From NCBI GenBank assembly GCA_035302345.1, contig DATGSS010000023.1, positions 1 to 17,425 on the forward strand: a DNA stretch of 17,425 bases, read 5' to 3'. Positions within the stretch are counted from its first letter, which is position 1. Every line of letters begins with the position of its first letter. The stretch is from Paenalcaligenes sp035302345. Lineage in GTDB: Bacteria; Pseudomonadota; Gammaproteobacteria; Burkholderiales; Burkholderiaceae_B. This document shows, one piece after another, positions 1-8,047 of the stretch. The translations under genes and the position numbers were made by a program. The notes below the pieces were generated by a model. The model made no database searches. It worked only from the letters and a program-made list of their open reading frames with translations, and was not told the DNA's origin.

Positions 1-25
1 ATGAAAAGGCTGTTTAGGAAAAATG

Positions 26-70
26 AATTGTCAATTAGAGTAGTATGGGCGATGCTAGAAATTAGACAAT
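26..70. promoter_or_regulatory. possible operator upstream of the itaconate operon
   Basis: ATTGTC at 27-32 is the inverse complement of GACAAT at 65-70, and the heptamer AATTAGA occurs at 33-39 and again at 60-66. TTGTCA at 29-34 resembles a -35 box, but no good -10 follows it at 16-18 nt. Itaconate operons are commonly controlled by a LysR-type activator encoded next door; none is visible here because the window starts too close. The site is a guess from symmetry and position only. Confidence 0.25.
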
Positions 71-78
71 AGTAATAA

Positions 79-939
79 GTGAGTACGATGATGCCAATTA
101 ATTTGCCCCATTTAAAACAATGGGTGGGAAAGCAGGAAACCGCCCAAGATCAGATCTACCCTACCCCTGTGCAGGCAATGGCGCTCAGCCTGAATCATGA
201 TGCAGCGTCTATTTTAAAGGCTCCTTTACGTCCAGTCTGGCATTGGCTTTATTTTTTGCCGATGTCCCCATTGTCCGAGGCAGGCCCTGACGGACACCCG
301 GCTCGTGGTGGCTTTTTACCCCCAGTGCCTCTGCCCCGACGCATGTGGGCCAGCAGCGAGTTAAGCTTTCACGAGCCCATCGCCATTGGGGACACACTCA
401 AACGAACATCGACCATCGAATCCGTTGATCATAAACAAGGGCGCAGTGGCGATTTAGTGTTTGTAACGGTTAACCATCAGGTCCATCGTGGGCACACCCT
501 GTGCATCGATGAAAAACATCACATCGTCTATCGCGAAATGCCGGCCCCCGAGGCTCAAATACCCACCCCACCGGCGGCCCCTACCGGAGCGCAGTGGTCA
601 CGCAGCGTCACCCCTGATCCAGTTTTACTGTTCCGCTATTCGGCCCTGACTTTTAATAGCCACCGCATTCATTATGATGCCCCCTACACCCAAGAGGTAG
701 AGGGTTATCCCGGGCTGGTCGTCCATGGCCCGTTGGTGGCTACGCTACTACTGGACTTACTGCACGAGCATGTGCCTGCAGCCACAGTCAAAAACTACGA
801 ATTCAGAGCGGTCAGCCCCACATTTTGCCCCGACAGTTTTACCCTTAATGGTCGCGTCGAAGAAGACGGCCACACCGTTACGCTGTGGGCTGAACATCAA
901 GGCGGTGGCCTCATCATGCGTGCCCAGGCCACTATTTAG
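79..939 (+). CDS. ich: Itaconyl-CoA hydratase (MaoC/hot-dog dehydratase family)
   Basis: Probable hydratase that adds water to itaconyl-CoA to give (S)-citramalyl-CoA in the cytoplasm, the second step of itaconate breakdown. The 286-residue protein has the double hot-dog layout of FAS1-like/mesaconyl-CoA hydratases. The C-terminal half holds the family signature LTFNSHRIHYD at 190-200, then EGYPGLVVHGPL at 208-219; here the hydratase-2 Asp is Asn193 and the catalytic His is His198. The N-terminal half has GGFLPPVPLPRRMW at 77-90. The frame opens at GTG 79, but ATG 88 or 91 may be the true start: AAGTGAG at 77-83 is the only Shine-Dalgarno-like stretch and fits them better. It is the first gene of the operon, 68 nt before the dehydrogenase. 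The assignment rests on the CoA-transferase and CitE-type lyase downstream; on sequence alone a related mesaconyl-CoA hydratase is possible. Confidence 0.85.
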   Translation: MSTMMPINLPHLKQWVGKQETAQDQIYPTPVQAMALSLNHDAASILKAPLRPVWHWLYFLPMSPLSEAGPDGHPARGGFLPPVPLPRRMWASSELSFHEPIAIGDTLKRTSTIESVDHKQGRSGDLVFVTVNHQVHRGHTLCIDEKHHIVYREMPAPEAQIPTPPAAPTGAQWSRSVTPDPVLLFRYSALTFNSHRIHYDAPYTQEVEGYPGLVVHGPLVATLLLDLLHEHVPAATVKNYEFRAVSPTFCPDSFTLNGRVEEDGHTVTLWAEHQGGGLIMRAQATI

Positions 940-1007
940 TACCTGTTGGCATTTTAAAAAACTCATCACTCAATACTGACCCTAATTACCACTCACGGAC
1001 TTTCAAC

Positions 1008-2168
1008 ATGCAGAACAAAACCGATCAGTACCAAGACATCCGCGATGCAGTGCGCGATTTATGCGCTCAGTTCCCTGCTGAATATTTTCGTAAAATTGAT
1101 GCAGAAAATGGCTACCCCACCGAGTTCATCACGGCTCTCACCGAGGCGGGCTGGCTGGCCGCATTGATTCCCGAGGAATACGGCGGTTCTGGCTTGGGCC
1201 TGACCGAGGCATCAGTAATTTTAGAAGAGATCAACCGCTCGGGCGGTAACTCGGGGGTGTGCCACGGACAAATGTATAATATGGGCACGCTGCTGCGCCA
1301 CGGCTCTGACGAGCAAAAAAGCTACTATCTGCCCAAAATCGCGTCGGGCGAATTACGCTTGCAGTCCATGGCAGTGACCGAGCCCACCACCGGTACGGAC
1401 ACCACGCAGCTAAAAACCACCGCCGTACGCAAAGGCGATCACTATGTAGTCAATGGCCAAAAGGTCTGGATTTCACGTGTGATGAATTCCGATTTGATGA
1501 TTTTGCTGGCACGTACCACACCACAGGCTGAGGTCAAAAAAAAGACCGAAGGGATGTCTATCTTTATTGTGGACATCAAAGAAGCCCTAGGCAACGGGAT
1601 GGAACTACAACCCATTCCCAACATGGTCAACCACGAGACCAATGAACTCTTTTTTGAAAACCTGAAAATCCCCGTTGAAAACCGCATTGGCGAAGAAGGC
1701 ATGGGCTTTCGTTATATCCTCGATGGACTGAACGCCGAGCGCGCGCTGATCGCCGCAGAATGTATCGGTGATGCCTACTGGTTTATCGACAAGGTGACCC
1801 AATACACCAGCGAGCGCGTAGTCTTTAATCGTCCTATCGGTCAAAACCAGGGCGTGCAATTTCCCATCGCCCGTGCTTACATCAACACCCAAGCCGCGGA
1901 TCTGATGCGCTATCAGGCCTGCAGCCTCTTTGACTCTGGCAAACACTGTGGTGCCGAGGCCAATATGGCCAAACTACTGGCAGCTGACGCCTCTTGGGAG
2001 GCCGCCAACGTGTGCTTGCAATTCCACGGTGGCTTTGGTTTCGCTGCGGAATATGATGTTGAGCGCAAGTTCCGTGAAACCCGCCTCTATCAGGTTGCAC
2101 CCATTTCGACCAACTTGATTCTGTCTTATGTAGCCGAACACATTTTGGGCTTGCCCCGCTCGTTCTAA
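1008..2168 (+). CDS. Acyl-CoA dehydrogenase of the itaconate operon
   Basis: FAD-dependent acyl-CoA dehydrogenase of 386 residues, a full-length single-domain member, expected to pass electrons to ETF. The FAD/acyl-CoA segment TEPTTGTDTTQLKTTA lies at 124-139, the G-helix segment GLNAERALIAAE at 240-251, the RVVFNRPIGQNQGVQF helix at 270-285, and GGFGFAAEYDVERKFRETRLYQ at 341-362 near the end. The usual IYEGT block with the MCAD-type catalytic Glu is replaced by LYQVAPIST. Glu244 instead sits where isovaleryl-CoA dehydrogenase keeps its base, pointing to a branched-chain substrate. Methylsuccinyl-CoA, which would yield a C5-dicarboxylyl-CoA feeding the pathway, is a plausible but unproven substrate. 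A homologue sits in the P. aeruginosa itaconate operon with no settled role. The ribosome site before ATG 1008 (CGGA) is weak. An A8 run lies at 1536-1543. Confidence 0.9.
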   Translation: MQNKTDQYQDIRDAVRDLCAQFPAEYFRKIDAENGYPTEFITALTEAGWLAALIPEEYGGSGLGLTEASVILEEINRSGGNSGVCHGQMYNMGTLLRHGSDEQKSYYLPKIASGELRLQSMAVTEPTTGTDTTQLKTTAVRKGDHYVVNGQKVWISRVMNSDLMILLARTTPQAEVKKKTEGMSIFIVDIKEALGNGMELQPIPNMVNHETNELFFENLKIPVENRIGEEGMGFRYILDGLNAERALIAAECIGDAYWFIDKVTQYTSERVVFNRPIGQNQGVQFPIARAYINTQAADLMRYQACSLFDSGKHCGAEANMAKLLAADASWEAANVCLQFHGGFGFAAEYDVERKFRETRLYQVAPISTNLILSYVAEHILGLPRSF

Positions 2169-2201
2169 GCACGCTGCCCCTCACACACACGAGAATTTCA
2201 C

Positions 2202-3566
2202 ATGAACACGACACACACAACAGCTCAGAGCGCACAGCTGGCCCAATTCATCGCCGATCTGCGCTTTAAAGACATCCCTACCGAGGTTGTCCGTCGCACC
2301 GAAGACTTGCTGCTGGATTGGTTTGGCTCGGCACTGGCAGGCAAAGGCGCACGCCCCGTCGAGAGCATTGCTCGTTTTGCCCGCCGCATGGCGGGTGGCC
2401 CTGGCCGCGCCGAGGTTTTGATCTCGCGCGAACATAGCACCCCTTTGTTTGCGGCCATGGTCAATGCGGCTTCTTCGCACTTTATCGAACAAGACGACGT
2501 TCATAATGCTTCTGTCTTTCACCCTGCAGCGGTGATTTTCCCACCTGTATTGGCAGTGGCCCAAGATCTGGGCTGCACTGGCGAGGAAATCATCCTGGCC
2601 AGCGTGGCTGGCTACGAGGTCGGCATCCGCATTGGCGAGTTCTTAGGCCGCAATCACTACACTATTTTTCACACCACAGGCACCGTTGGTACGGTTGCAG
2701 CTGCCGCAGCGGTGGCCAAGCTATTGCGCTTGGACGCCACCCAATGCTTGGACGCTATTGGCTCTGGCGGTACACAGGCTGCAGGCCTTTGGGAATTTTT
2801 ACGCGATGCGGCTGACTCCAAGCAACTACACACTGCTCATGCAGCATCAGCCGGTTTGATGGCGGCCTATCTGGCCAAAGACGGCTTTAAAGGGGCCCAA
2901 CATATCCTCGAAGGCCCCCAAGGCATGGCCGCGGGCATGACCAACGAAAGTTTCCCCGAAAAACTATGCGCTGACTTAGGTACACGCTGGGCCACACTAG
3001 AGGTTTCTTTCAAGTTTCACGCCTCATGCCGTCATACCCACCCCGCTGCTGATGCATTACTCAAAGCAATGCAGGACAACCGGCTCAAAGCCGCAGACAT
3101 CGAGCGCGTCGATGCTTATGTGCACCAAGGCGCCATTGATGTATTAGGCCCTGTGGTCGACCCACAAACCGTCCACCAGGCTAAATTTTCTATGGGCACC
3201 GTACTAGGCCTCATTGCTACCCGTGGCGGGGCCTCGGTCGTAGACTTCGAAGAAGCCGCCTTTACCGAAGACGTCATCAATATCCGTAATCGCGTTCACA
3301 TGCATTGGGACGCAGAGGTTGACGGTGCCTATCCCAAGCAATGGATTGGCAAGGTCACCGTCACCACCCGTGATGGCAACACCTATGACGCCAAAGTCCT
3401 CGAGCCCAAAGGCGACCCCGGCAACACGCTCAGCCGCGCTGAAATCGAGGAAAAGGTCCATGTCTTGGCCTCTTTTGCTCAGGCCGCAAGCGCAAACGAG
3501 GTTGATCAAGCCATTGAAAAGATATGGCACCTAACTGAAAGCAGCCAATTCAACGGCTTTTTCTGA
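2202..3566 (+). CDS. MmgE/PrpD family protein
   Basis: A 454-residue member of the family that includes 2-methylcitrate dehydratase (PrpD) and cis-aconitate decarboxylase. It starts 33 nt after the dehydrogenase behind a weak GAGA ribosome site. An all-helical N-terminal domain (about 1-270) is followed by the small lid domain (about 270-400). Expected active-site segments are present: EQDDVHNASVFHP at 96-108 (His107), IFHTTGTVGT at 155-164 (His157), DSKQLHTAH at 205-213 (Lys207), and KFHASCRHTHPAAD at 271-284. By hand alignment with cis-aconitate decarboxylase, the His, His and Lys positions are kept, while the Asp and Thr of its D-F-D-D-T segment become Glu96 and Val100. The substrate is therefore probably a related C5-C7 acid rather than cis-aconitate. 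The gene is conserved in itaconate operons without a proven reaction. Confidence 0.85.
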   Translation: MNTTHTTAQSAQLAQFIADLRFKDIPTEVVRRTEDLLLDWFGSALAGKGARPVESIARFARRMAGGPGRAEVLISREHSTPLFAAMVNAASSHFIEQDDVHNASVFHPAAVIFPPVLAVAQDLGCTGEEIILASVAGYEVGIRIGEFLGRNHYTIFHTTGTVGTVAAAAAVAKLLRLDATQCLDAIGSGGTQAAGLWEFLRDAADSKQLHTAHAASAGLMAAYLAKDGFKGAQHILEGPQGMAAGMTNESFPEKLCADLGTRWATLEVSFKFHASCRHTHPAADALLKAMQDNRLKAADIERVDAYVHQGAIDVLGPVVDPQTVHQAKFSMGTVLGLIATRGGASVVDFEEAAFTEDVINIRNRVHMHWDAEVDGAYPKQWIGKVTVTTRDGNTYDAKVLEPKGDPGNTLSRAEIEEKVHVLASFAQAASANEVDQAIEKIWHLTESSQFNGFF

Positions 3567-3623
3567 AATAATAAAAAGACTAGGATCATTAATCACCACA
3601 CACTCTTAGATTAGGAAAATTTC

Positions 3624-4814
3624 ATGACATCCTCACAGCGACCCTTAGAAGGAACTACGGTCATCAGCCTGGAACACGCGGTAGCAGCACCTTTGTGCAC
3701 ACGCCACCTGGCTGATTTGGGTGCGCGCGTCATTAAAATCGAGCGCCCCAAAGTTGGCGATTTTGCCCGTCAATACGACGATCGCGTCGACGGCTTGGCC
3801 TCACATTTTGTCTGGATTAATCGTTCTAAAGAGAGCCTGACCCTCAACCTCAAAGATCCGGCAGGTATGGAGGTGATGCGCAAATTGCTGGCCGAAGCTG
3901 ACGTACTGGTCCAAAACCTGGCCCCTGGGGCGACCAAGCGCCTGGGACTGGACTACGACAGCCTGGCCGCCGAGCACCCGCAGTTAATTGTCTGTGATAT
4001 CTCGGGCTACGGCGAAAAAGGCCCCTATACCACTAAAAAGGCTTATGACCTATTGGTCCAAAGTGAAGCGGGCTTTTTATCCGTGACTGGAACCCCGGAC
4101 ACCCCCTCAAAGGCTGGGATTTCAATCGCTGATATTGCTGCTGGCATTTATGCCTATAACTCTATTTTGGCAGCGCTCTTGCAACGCCATAAAACGAACA
4201 AAGGCGGTCGCATCGAGGTTTCCATGCTAGAAGCTCTGGCTGAATGGATGGGCTTTCCTTTGTATTACAGCTACAAAGGGGCTCAGCCCCCCGCACGCGC
4301 AGGTGCCAGCCACGCAGCCATTTATCCGTATGGCCCCTTTACCGCCGGCGATGGGCGCTCGGTCATTTTGGGCCTACAAAATGAACGCGAATGGAAAACC
4401 TTTTGCGAAGAGGTCCTACATCAGCCTGATCTCACCACTGACCCCCGTTTTGATAACAACAGCAAACGTAGCCAAAACCGTACACAACTGGATGAAATTA
4501 TCCACCAGGCTTTTGCAGATCTACAGATCGCCGAGGTCATCCAGCGTTTAGAAAAAGCTGGCATTGCCAACGGTCATTTGAACAGCATGCAAGACCTCTG
4601 GCAGCACCCGCAACTACAGGCCCGCCAACGTTGGACTCATATCGAGTCCCCCATCGGCACGCTGCCTGCTTTGTTACCTCCAGGTGTGCATAGCTCATTT
4701 GAATACCGCATGGATCCTGTCCCGGCATTGGGCGAACATAGCGCCGCCATCCTCGAACAGTTAGGATATGAGGCAGATGTAATCGCAGAACTACGTGACC
4801 GAGAGGTCATTTAA
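3624..4814 (+). CDS. ict: Itaconate CoA-transferase (family III, CaiB/BaiF)
   Basis: Family III CoA-transferase of 396 residues, the usual length, with no signal peptide. It would move CoA from succinyl-CoA to itaconate, the activating step of the pathway. The N-terminus carries the family opening (LEGTTVISLEHAVAAPLCTRHLADLGARVIKIE, about 8-40). LTLNLKDPAG lies at 72-81 and CDISGYGEKGPY at 124-135. Asp170, in GISIADIAAGIYAYNSIL, aligns with the catalytic aspartate that forms the acyl-anhydride and glutamyl/aspartyl-CoA intermediates in formyl-CoA transferase. A good AGGA ribosome site precedes ATG 3624, and 57 nt separate it from the MmgE/PrpD gene. Family III enzymes differ widely in acceptor acid, so itaconate is inferred from the hydratase and citramalyl-CoA lyase in the same operon; mesaconate or methylsuccinate could also be acceptors. 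Confidence 0.88.
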   Translation: MTSSQRPLEGTTVISLEHAVAAPLCTRHLADLGARVIKIERPKVGDFARQYDDRVDGLASHFVWINRSKESLTLNLKDPAGMEVMRKLLAEADVLVQNLAPGATKRLGLDYDSLAAEHPQLIVCDISGYGEKGPYTTKKAYDLLVQSEAGFLSVTGTPDTPSKAGISIADIAAGIYAYNSILAALLQRHKTNKGGRIEVSMLEALAEWMGFPLYYSYKGAQPPARAGASHAAIYPYGPFTAGDGRSVILGLQNEREWKTFCEEVLHQPDLTTDPRFDNNSKRSQNRTQLDEIIHQAFADLQIAEVIQRLEKAGIANGHLNSMQDLWQHPQLQARQRWTHIESPIGTLPALLPPGVHSSFEYRMDPVPALGEHSAAILEQLGYEADVIAELRDREVI

Positions 4815-4826
4815 TAAAGGAAAAAC

Positions 4827-5663
4827 ATGGCCAGTATTCGTTCCTTTCTCTTTGTGCCTGCCAGTCGTGTGGATCGCTTTGAAAAAGCCCTCGATACCGA
4901 GGCCGATGCCGTCATCATTGATCTCGAGGATGCCGTCGCCATCGATGCCAAAGCAGTGGCCCGCGATGCCTTGTGCGACTGGCTTGAAGAACAAAGCGCC
5001 GAGGATGAAACCCTACTCAAGCGCATTTGGGTACGTATCAATCCATTGAACAGCCCATGGGGCCACGATGATATGGATGCTCTTAGCGAGTTTCAGCTAG
5101 GCGGCTGGGTCGTCCCCAAAGCTGAAAACACCTACGACGTCGAGCAGGTGGTCACCCTCAAACCCAAGCGTACTCAGCTGGCCCTGCTCATCGAGACCGC
5201 CGTTGGGTTGGCACATGCTCGTTTGCTGAGCACTTTGGATGGCGTCGATCGTTTGATGTTTGGAACCCTAGACTTCCAGCTCGATTTAGACATGAAATGT
5301 GACCCGTTAGAAACACAGCTCAACGCCTTTAGAGCCGAGCTCACCCTAGCATCACGCCTGGCAGGATTAGAGGCTCCCGTGGATGGGGTTACCCCATCAA
5401 CCACAGATACTCAGCTGTTAGAACAATCCGTCCAACAAGCACGCGCCTACGGCTTTGGGGCCAAGCTCTGCATTCACCCACGCCAAGTCGCAGGCGTTAA
5501 TCGTGGATTTATGCCCTCAGCCGATGAACACGACTGGGCACAACGTGTGATAGAGGCCAACAAAAAACACCAAGGGGCAGCATTTTCAGTCGACGGTAAA
5601 ATGGTCGATGCCCCGGTCATCGCCCTAGCAGAGCAAATCATCCAACAATTCCAACGCGATTAA
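4827..5663 (+). CDS. ccl: (S)-citramalyl-CoA lyase, CitE-like
   Basis: HpcH/HpaI-CitE family lyase of 278 residues, expected to split (S)-citramalyl-CoA into acetyl-CoA and pyruvate and so complete itaconate breakdown. The TIM-barrel motifs are intact: RSFLFVPASRVDRFEKAL at 5-22, AVIIDLEDAV at 28-37, WVRINP at 68-73 with the substrate arginine Arg70, VVPKAEN at 95-101, LLIETAVGLAHA at 120-131, and MFGTLDFQLDL at 144-154. Glu123 and Asp149 are the expected Mg2+ ligands, with the same 26-residue spacing as in characterised CitE proteins. GVTPSTTDTQLL and the late GAKLCIHPRQV are also typical. There is no acyl-carrier citrate lyase complex (CitDF) nearby, so it acts alone on a CoA ester. It lies 12 nt after the CoA-transferase with AAAGGA before ATG 4827, implying coupled translation. 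A malyl-CoA lyase-like activity is the main alternative. Confidence 0.88.
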   Translation: MASIRSFLFVPASRVDRFEKALDTEADAVIIDLEDAVAIDAKAVARDALCDWLEEQSAEDETLLKRIWVRINPLNSPWGHDDMDALSEFQLGGWVVPKAENTYDVEQVVTLKPKRTQLALLIETAVGLAHARLLSTLDGVDRLMFGTLDFQLDLDMKCDPLETQLNAFRAELTLASRLAGLEAPVDGVTPSTTDTQLLEQSVQQARAYGFGAKLCIHPRQVAGVNRGFMPSADEHDWAQRVIEANKKHQGAAFSVDGKMVDAPVIALAEQIIQQFQRD

Positions 5664-5666
5664 TCC

Positions 5667-5691
5667 TGCGCACTGCTGTTGGCAGGGCGCA
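5667..5691. terminator. hairpin between convergent operons
   Basis: TGCGC, a one-base mismatch and CTGC (5667-5676) pair with GCAG, the mismatch and GCGCA (5682-5691) around the loop TGTTG. The hairpin fills the 29-nt gap between the lyase stop codon and the oppositely facing helicase stop codon. It lacks a clean U-run on either side, so it may serve as a weak bidirectional terminator or an RNA 3'-end stabiliser. Confidence 0.55.
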
Positions 5692-5692
5692 C

Positions 5693-8047
5693 TTAACTAT
5701 CTTTAGGGGAACTGCGGGGCCAACGCTGTAATAAAGGCCCCGTAGGCACACCGGGCGGGATATACCACAGCCGCGCCTGGGGATCCCAATAAGCGCCCAA
5801 TGCCTTGGCCTCGTCTTTTTCTGCAAAAGGAACTTGCAAATAAATGCGCTGTGCGCCCGCGGCACTGCTCTTAGCAGCGGCCTTGCGACCGCTGGGCCCG
5901 CCTACCGCGCCGGTTCTGCCAGCCCCGCCTGCACCGCCTGCCCTGCCCGGGACAGGTTCGCGTAATTGTCCAGCACCCGCATTGGGTACGCCCATGAGCC
6001 CACTGGCCTGAGGTGCCTGTGCGGCGCGCTGCAAACGCTCTAAACGCTGTTGCAACCAATGTAATTGCTCGCGCGCAGGGGCCTGCAAAGCAGCCACCTG
6101 CAGCTGCTGCACAAAAGGACTATGCCTATGCTCATCCTTAGGCACGAACAAGGTCAATGACTGTTGCGCACGCGTGCAAGCGACATAAAACAGGTTTTCT
6201 TCGTTAATAGTGGGCTGTTGCGCCCGCGGAAACTCGCCTTGGGCTAAAAAAGGTAAAAACACATGCGAAAATTCGGTCCCCTTGGCCTGAGCCGCACACA
6301 GCAATGACAACACATGGGCAGGCCGGCGCGTATTTCCCTCGCTAGGCACATAGCACACCCCACGGTCGATAAAGGCATCGGCTTGGGTCATCCATTGGTG
6401 CAACTGCTGCACCGTAAACTCATGCTGCTGGGCCAACTGCTGTAGTCCATAGATAGACTCGGCGATGATCTGCGCCTGCCCCATATCCAAATAAATGCGC
6501 TTGGCTAGCGCCTGAATGTCTAGGCACTCGTATAGTTCGGCCAACATGCTGTCAGCTGCCCCTTCAGCCCCATAACGTTGTATCACCTCGATAGCCTGAC
6601 GATTACGGCGGGCAGCAGCATCGGCGCTATATTCCAGCATGCGTACTTCGTAAAAATACCGCAGGATGGCGGGCTCTTGGATGATGTCTTGTTGTGCGTC
6701 AGTGATTTCCTCGACACCTAACTGAGCCTCGCCAAATAGGCTAAGTGCGCGCACCATGCCCTCTAGGCTGAGGGCATTCAAACCAGTAAACGCTTGCAAA
6801 GCGATGACCAGCAAACCACGCACAAAAAGGATTTCATCGCGCTGCAAATAAGGCGTAAAACCCAAACACTGATAAGGCACCCCCGCCTTTAGCAAAGCGT
6901 TTTCCAAAACCACTGATTGGTGTTGCGCGCGCATAATCACCGCGCATTGGCTCAGGGTCTGACCAGGGGATCCTAGACGCTCGCGAACAGCACGCAGCAG
7001 CAACTGAGCTTGCTGCTGATCGGCATAAGACTGCAATTCAATCTGTGTCTCACGCGCCAGCCCAGATTCTAAGCTTTTTTGTTTAAACGCCCCCGCGCTG
7101 AGCGCCAGCCAAGGCCCATAACGGAAACTGCGCCCCAACTGAAAACGCGTGACCTCGGGGAAATACGCCTGAAAATGCTCGTGCAAATAGCGTTTATCCG
7201 CCCCCATGTGAGAGTAAATCACCTGGTCACTGTCACCGGCTGCTACCAAATAAGACTGCCCATGCTGTAATAATGCCCGCAAAATAGCAAAAGCCGTGGC
7301 ATTCATATCGTGTAATTCATCCACGATAATCAGCCTAAAAGTAGGTAACCCTTGCCCCTGATCGGGATGCAAATGCAAATTGCGCGCCAAATCATAGCTG
7401 CTGTCATAAGGCCCTCGGAACTGAGCCTCATCAAAAGCACTCAAACGTTCCCGCTCATAAGCCAACGTCCACAAATACTCGATCAAAGGCACCTGATGTA
7501 AATCTGCGCGCTCATCAGGACTGAGGCTGAGATCCTCGTCCATTAATGCCATCCGATGTTTTAAGCGCAATTGTGTCGCAAAAAACTGGCTGATGGCTGC
7601 CGCATGACTGCGGATCTCTAGATACGGATAACGCTGGGCATAATGCGTGCTGCAATACTCTAGTGCCCGTAGGATAGGATCGTGCAGCTGACTCAAACTG
7701 TCATAGATTGGAACATCGCGTTCACCCCAATGGGCCCACACATGCTGCGCAAACTGTTCAACAGTGCCGATGCGCAAACGATGCACCAACCGCGGGGCCA
7801 CCCCCAGCACCAACAGACGCGCTCGAAACACCTCCGCCGCCTCGTCAGTAAACACCCAAATCAAAATTTGCTCAGGTGGCAAACCACGCACCAAGGCCTC
7901 GCCGACGCGAATGGCCAGGGTCGTGGTCTTGGCGGCCCCCGCACCCGCCTCAATGAGGCTGATGCGCCGCTGCGATAACTGAATCAGGCGTTGTTCATGC
8001 GTGGGCGTAATGCCACGCGGTATAAAACGGGGACGATGTCTACTGAT
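5693..8047 (-). CDS. UvrD/Rep-like SF1 helicase with C-terminal DUF5710 domain; non-standard ATC start
   Basis: Superfamily 1 DNA helicase. Counting from the ATC at 8047 it has 784 residues. Motif I is EAGAGAAKTTTL at 33-44 (AAKT where most relatives have GKT). Motif II is VDELHD at about 242-247 and motif III is AAGDSDQVIYSHMGA at about 269-283. GRSFRYG (IV) lies near 305-311, QAKGTEF (V) near 587-593 and LFYVACTRA (VI) near 619-627. A Gly/Ala-rich linker (about 690-733) leads to a DUF5710 module at 735-776 (YLQVPFAEKDEAKALGAYWD). The frame is open up to the stop codon at 8050-8048. No ATG or GTG lies between there and the TTG at 7894, and starting at that TTG would delete Walker A. GGAGG at 8057-8053 is 5 nt before the ATC, so that codon is the best start. 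It overlaps the end of dsbC. Role is probably DNA repair or replication, not defined. Confidence 0.8.
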   Translation of the reverse strand: MSRHRPRFIPRGITPTHEQRLIQLSQRRISLIEAGAGAAKTTTLAIRVGEALVRGLPPEQILIWVFTDEAAEVFRARLLVLGVAPRLVHRLRIGTVEQFAQHVWAHWGERDVPIYDSLSQLHDPILRALEYCSTHYAQRYPYLEIRSHAAAISQFFATQLRLKHRMALMDEDLSLSPDERADLHQVPLIEYLWTLAYERERLSAFDEAQFRGPYDSSYDLARNLHLHPDQGQGLPTFRLIIVDELHDMNATAFAILRALLQHGQSYLVAAGDSDQVIYSHMGADKRYLHEHFQAYFPEVTRFQLGRSFRYGPWLALSAGAFKQKSLESGLARETQIELQSYADQQQAQLLLRAVRERLGSPGQTLSQCAVIMRAQHQSVVLENALLKAGVPYQCLGFTPYLQRDEILFVRGLLVIALQAFTGLNALSLEGMVRALSLFGEAQLGVEEITDAQQDIIQEPAILRYFYEVRMLEYSADAAARRNRQAIEVIQRYGAEGAADSMLAELYECLDIQALAKRIYLDMGQAQIIAESIYGLQQLAQQHEFTVQQLHQWMTQADAFIDRGVCYVPSEGNTRRPAHVLSLLCAAQAKGTEFSHVFLPFLAQGEFPRAQQPTINEENLFYVACTRAQQSLTLFVPKDEHRHSPFVQQLQVAALQAPAREQLHWLQQRLERLQRAAQAPQASGLMGVPNAGAGQLREPVPGRAGGAGGAGRTGAVGGPSGRKAAAKSSAAGAQRIYLQVPFAEKDEAKALGAYWDPQARLWYIPPGVPTGPLLQRWPRSSPKDS

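Noticed and set aside
1..72. 23-codon frame starting at the first base, ending just before the hydratase gene
   Set aside because: No ribosome site can be seen, composition is not peptide-leader-like (a single Trp, no repeated regulatory codon), and it overlaps the presumed operator/promoter.
5693..7894. Helicase starting at TTG 7894 (733 residues)
   Set aside because: It would remove the Walker A motif and has no ribosome site, while the same frame continues upstream to a GGAGG-preceded ATC with clear helicase sequence.
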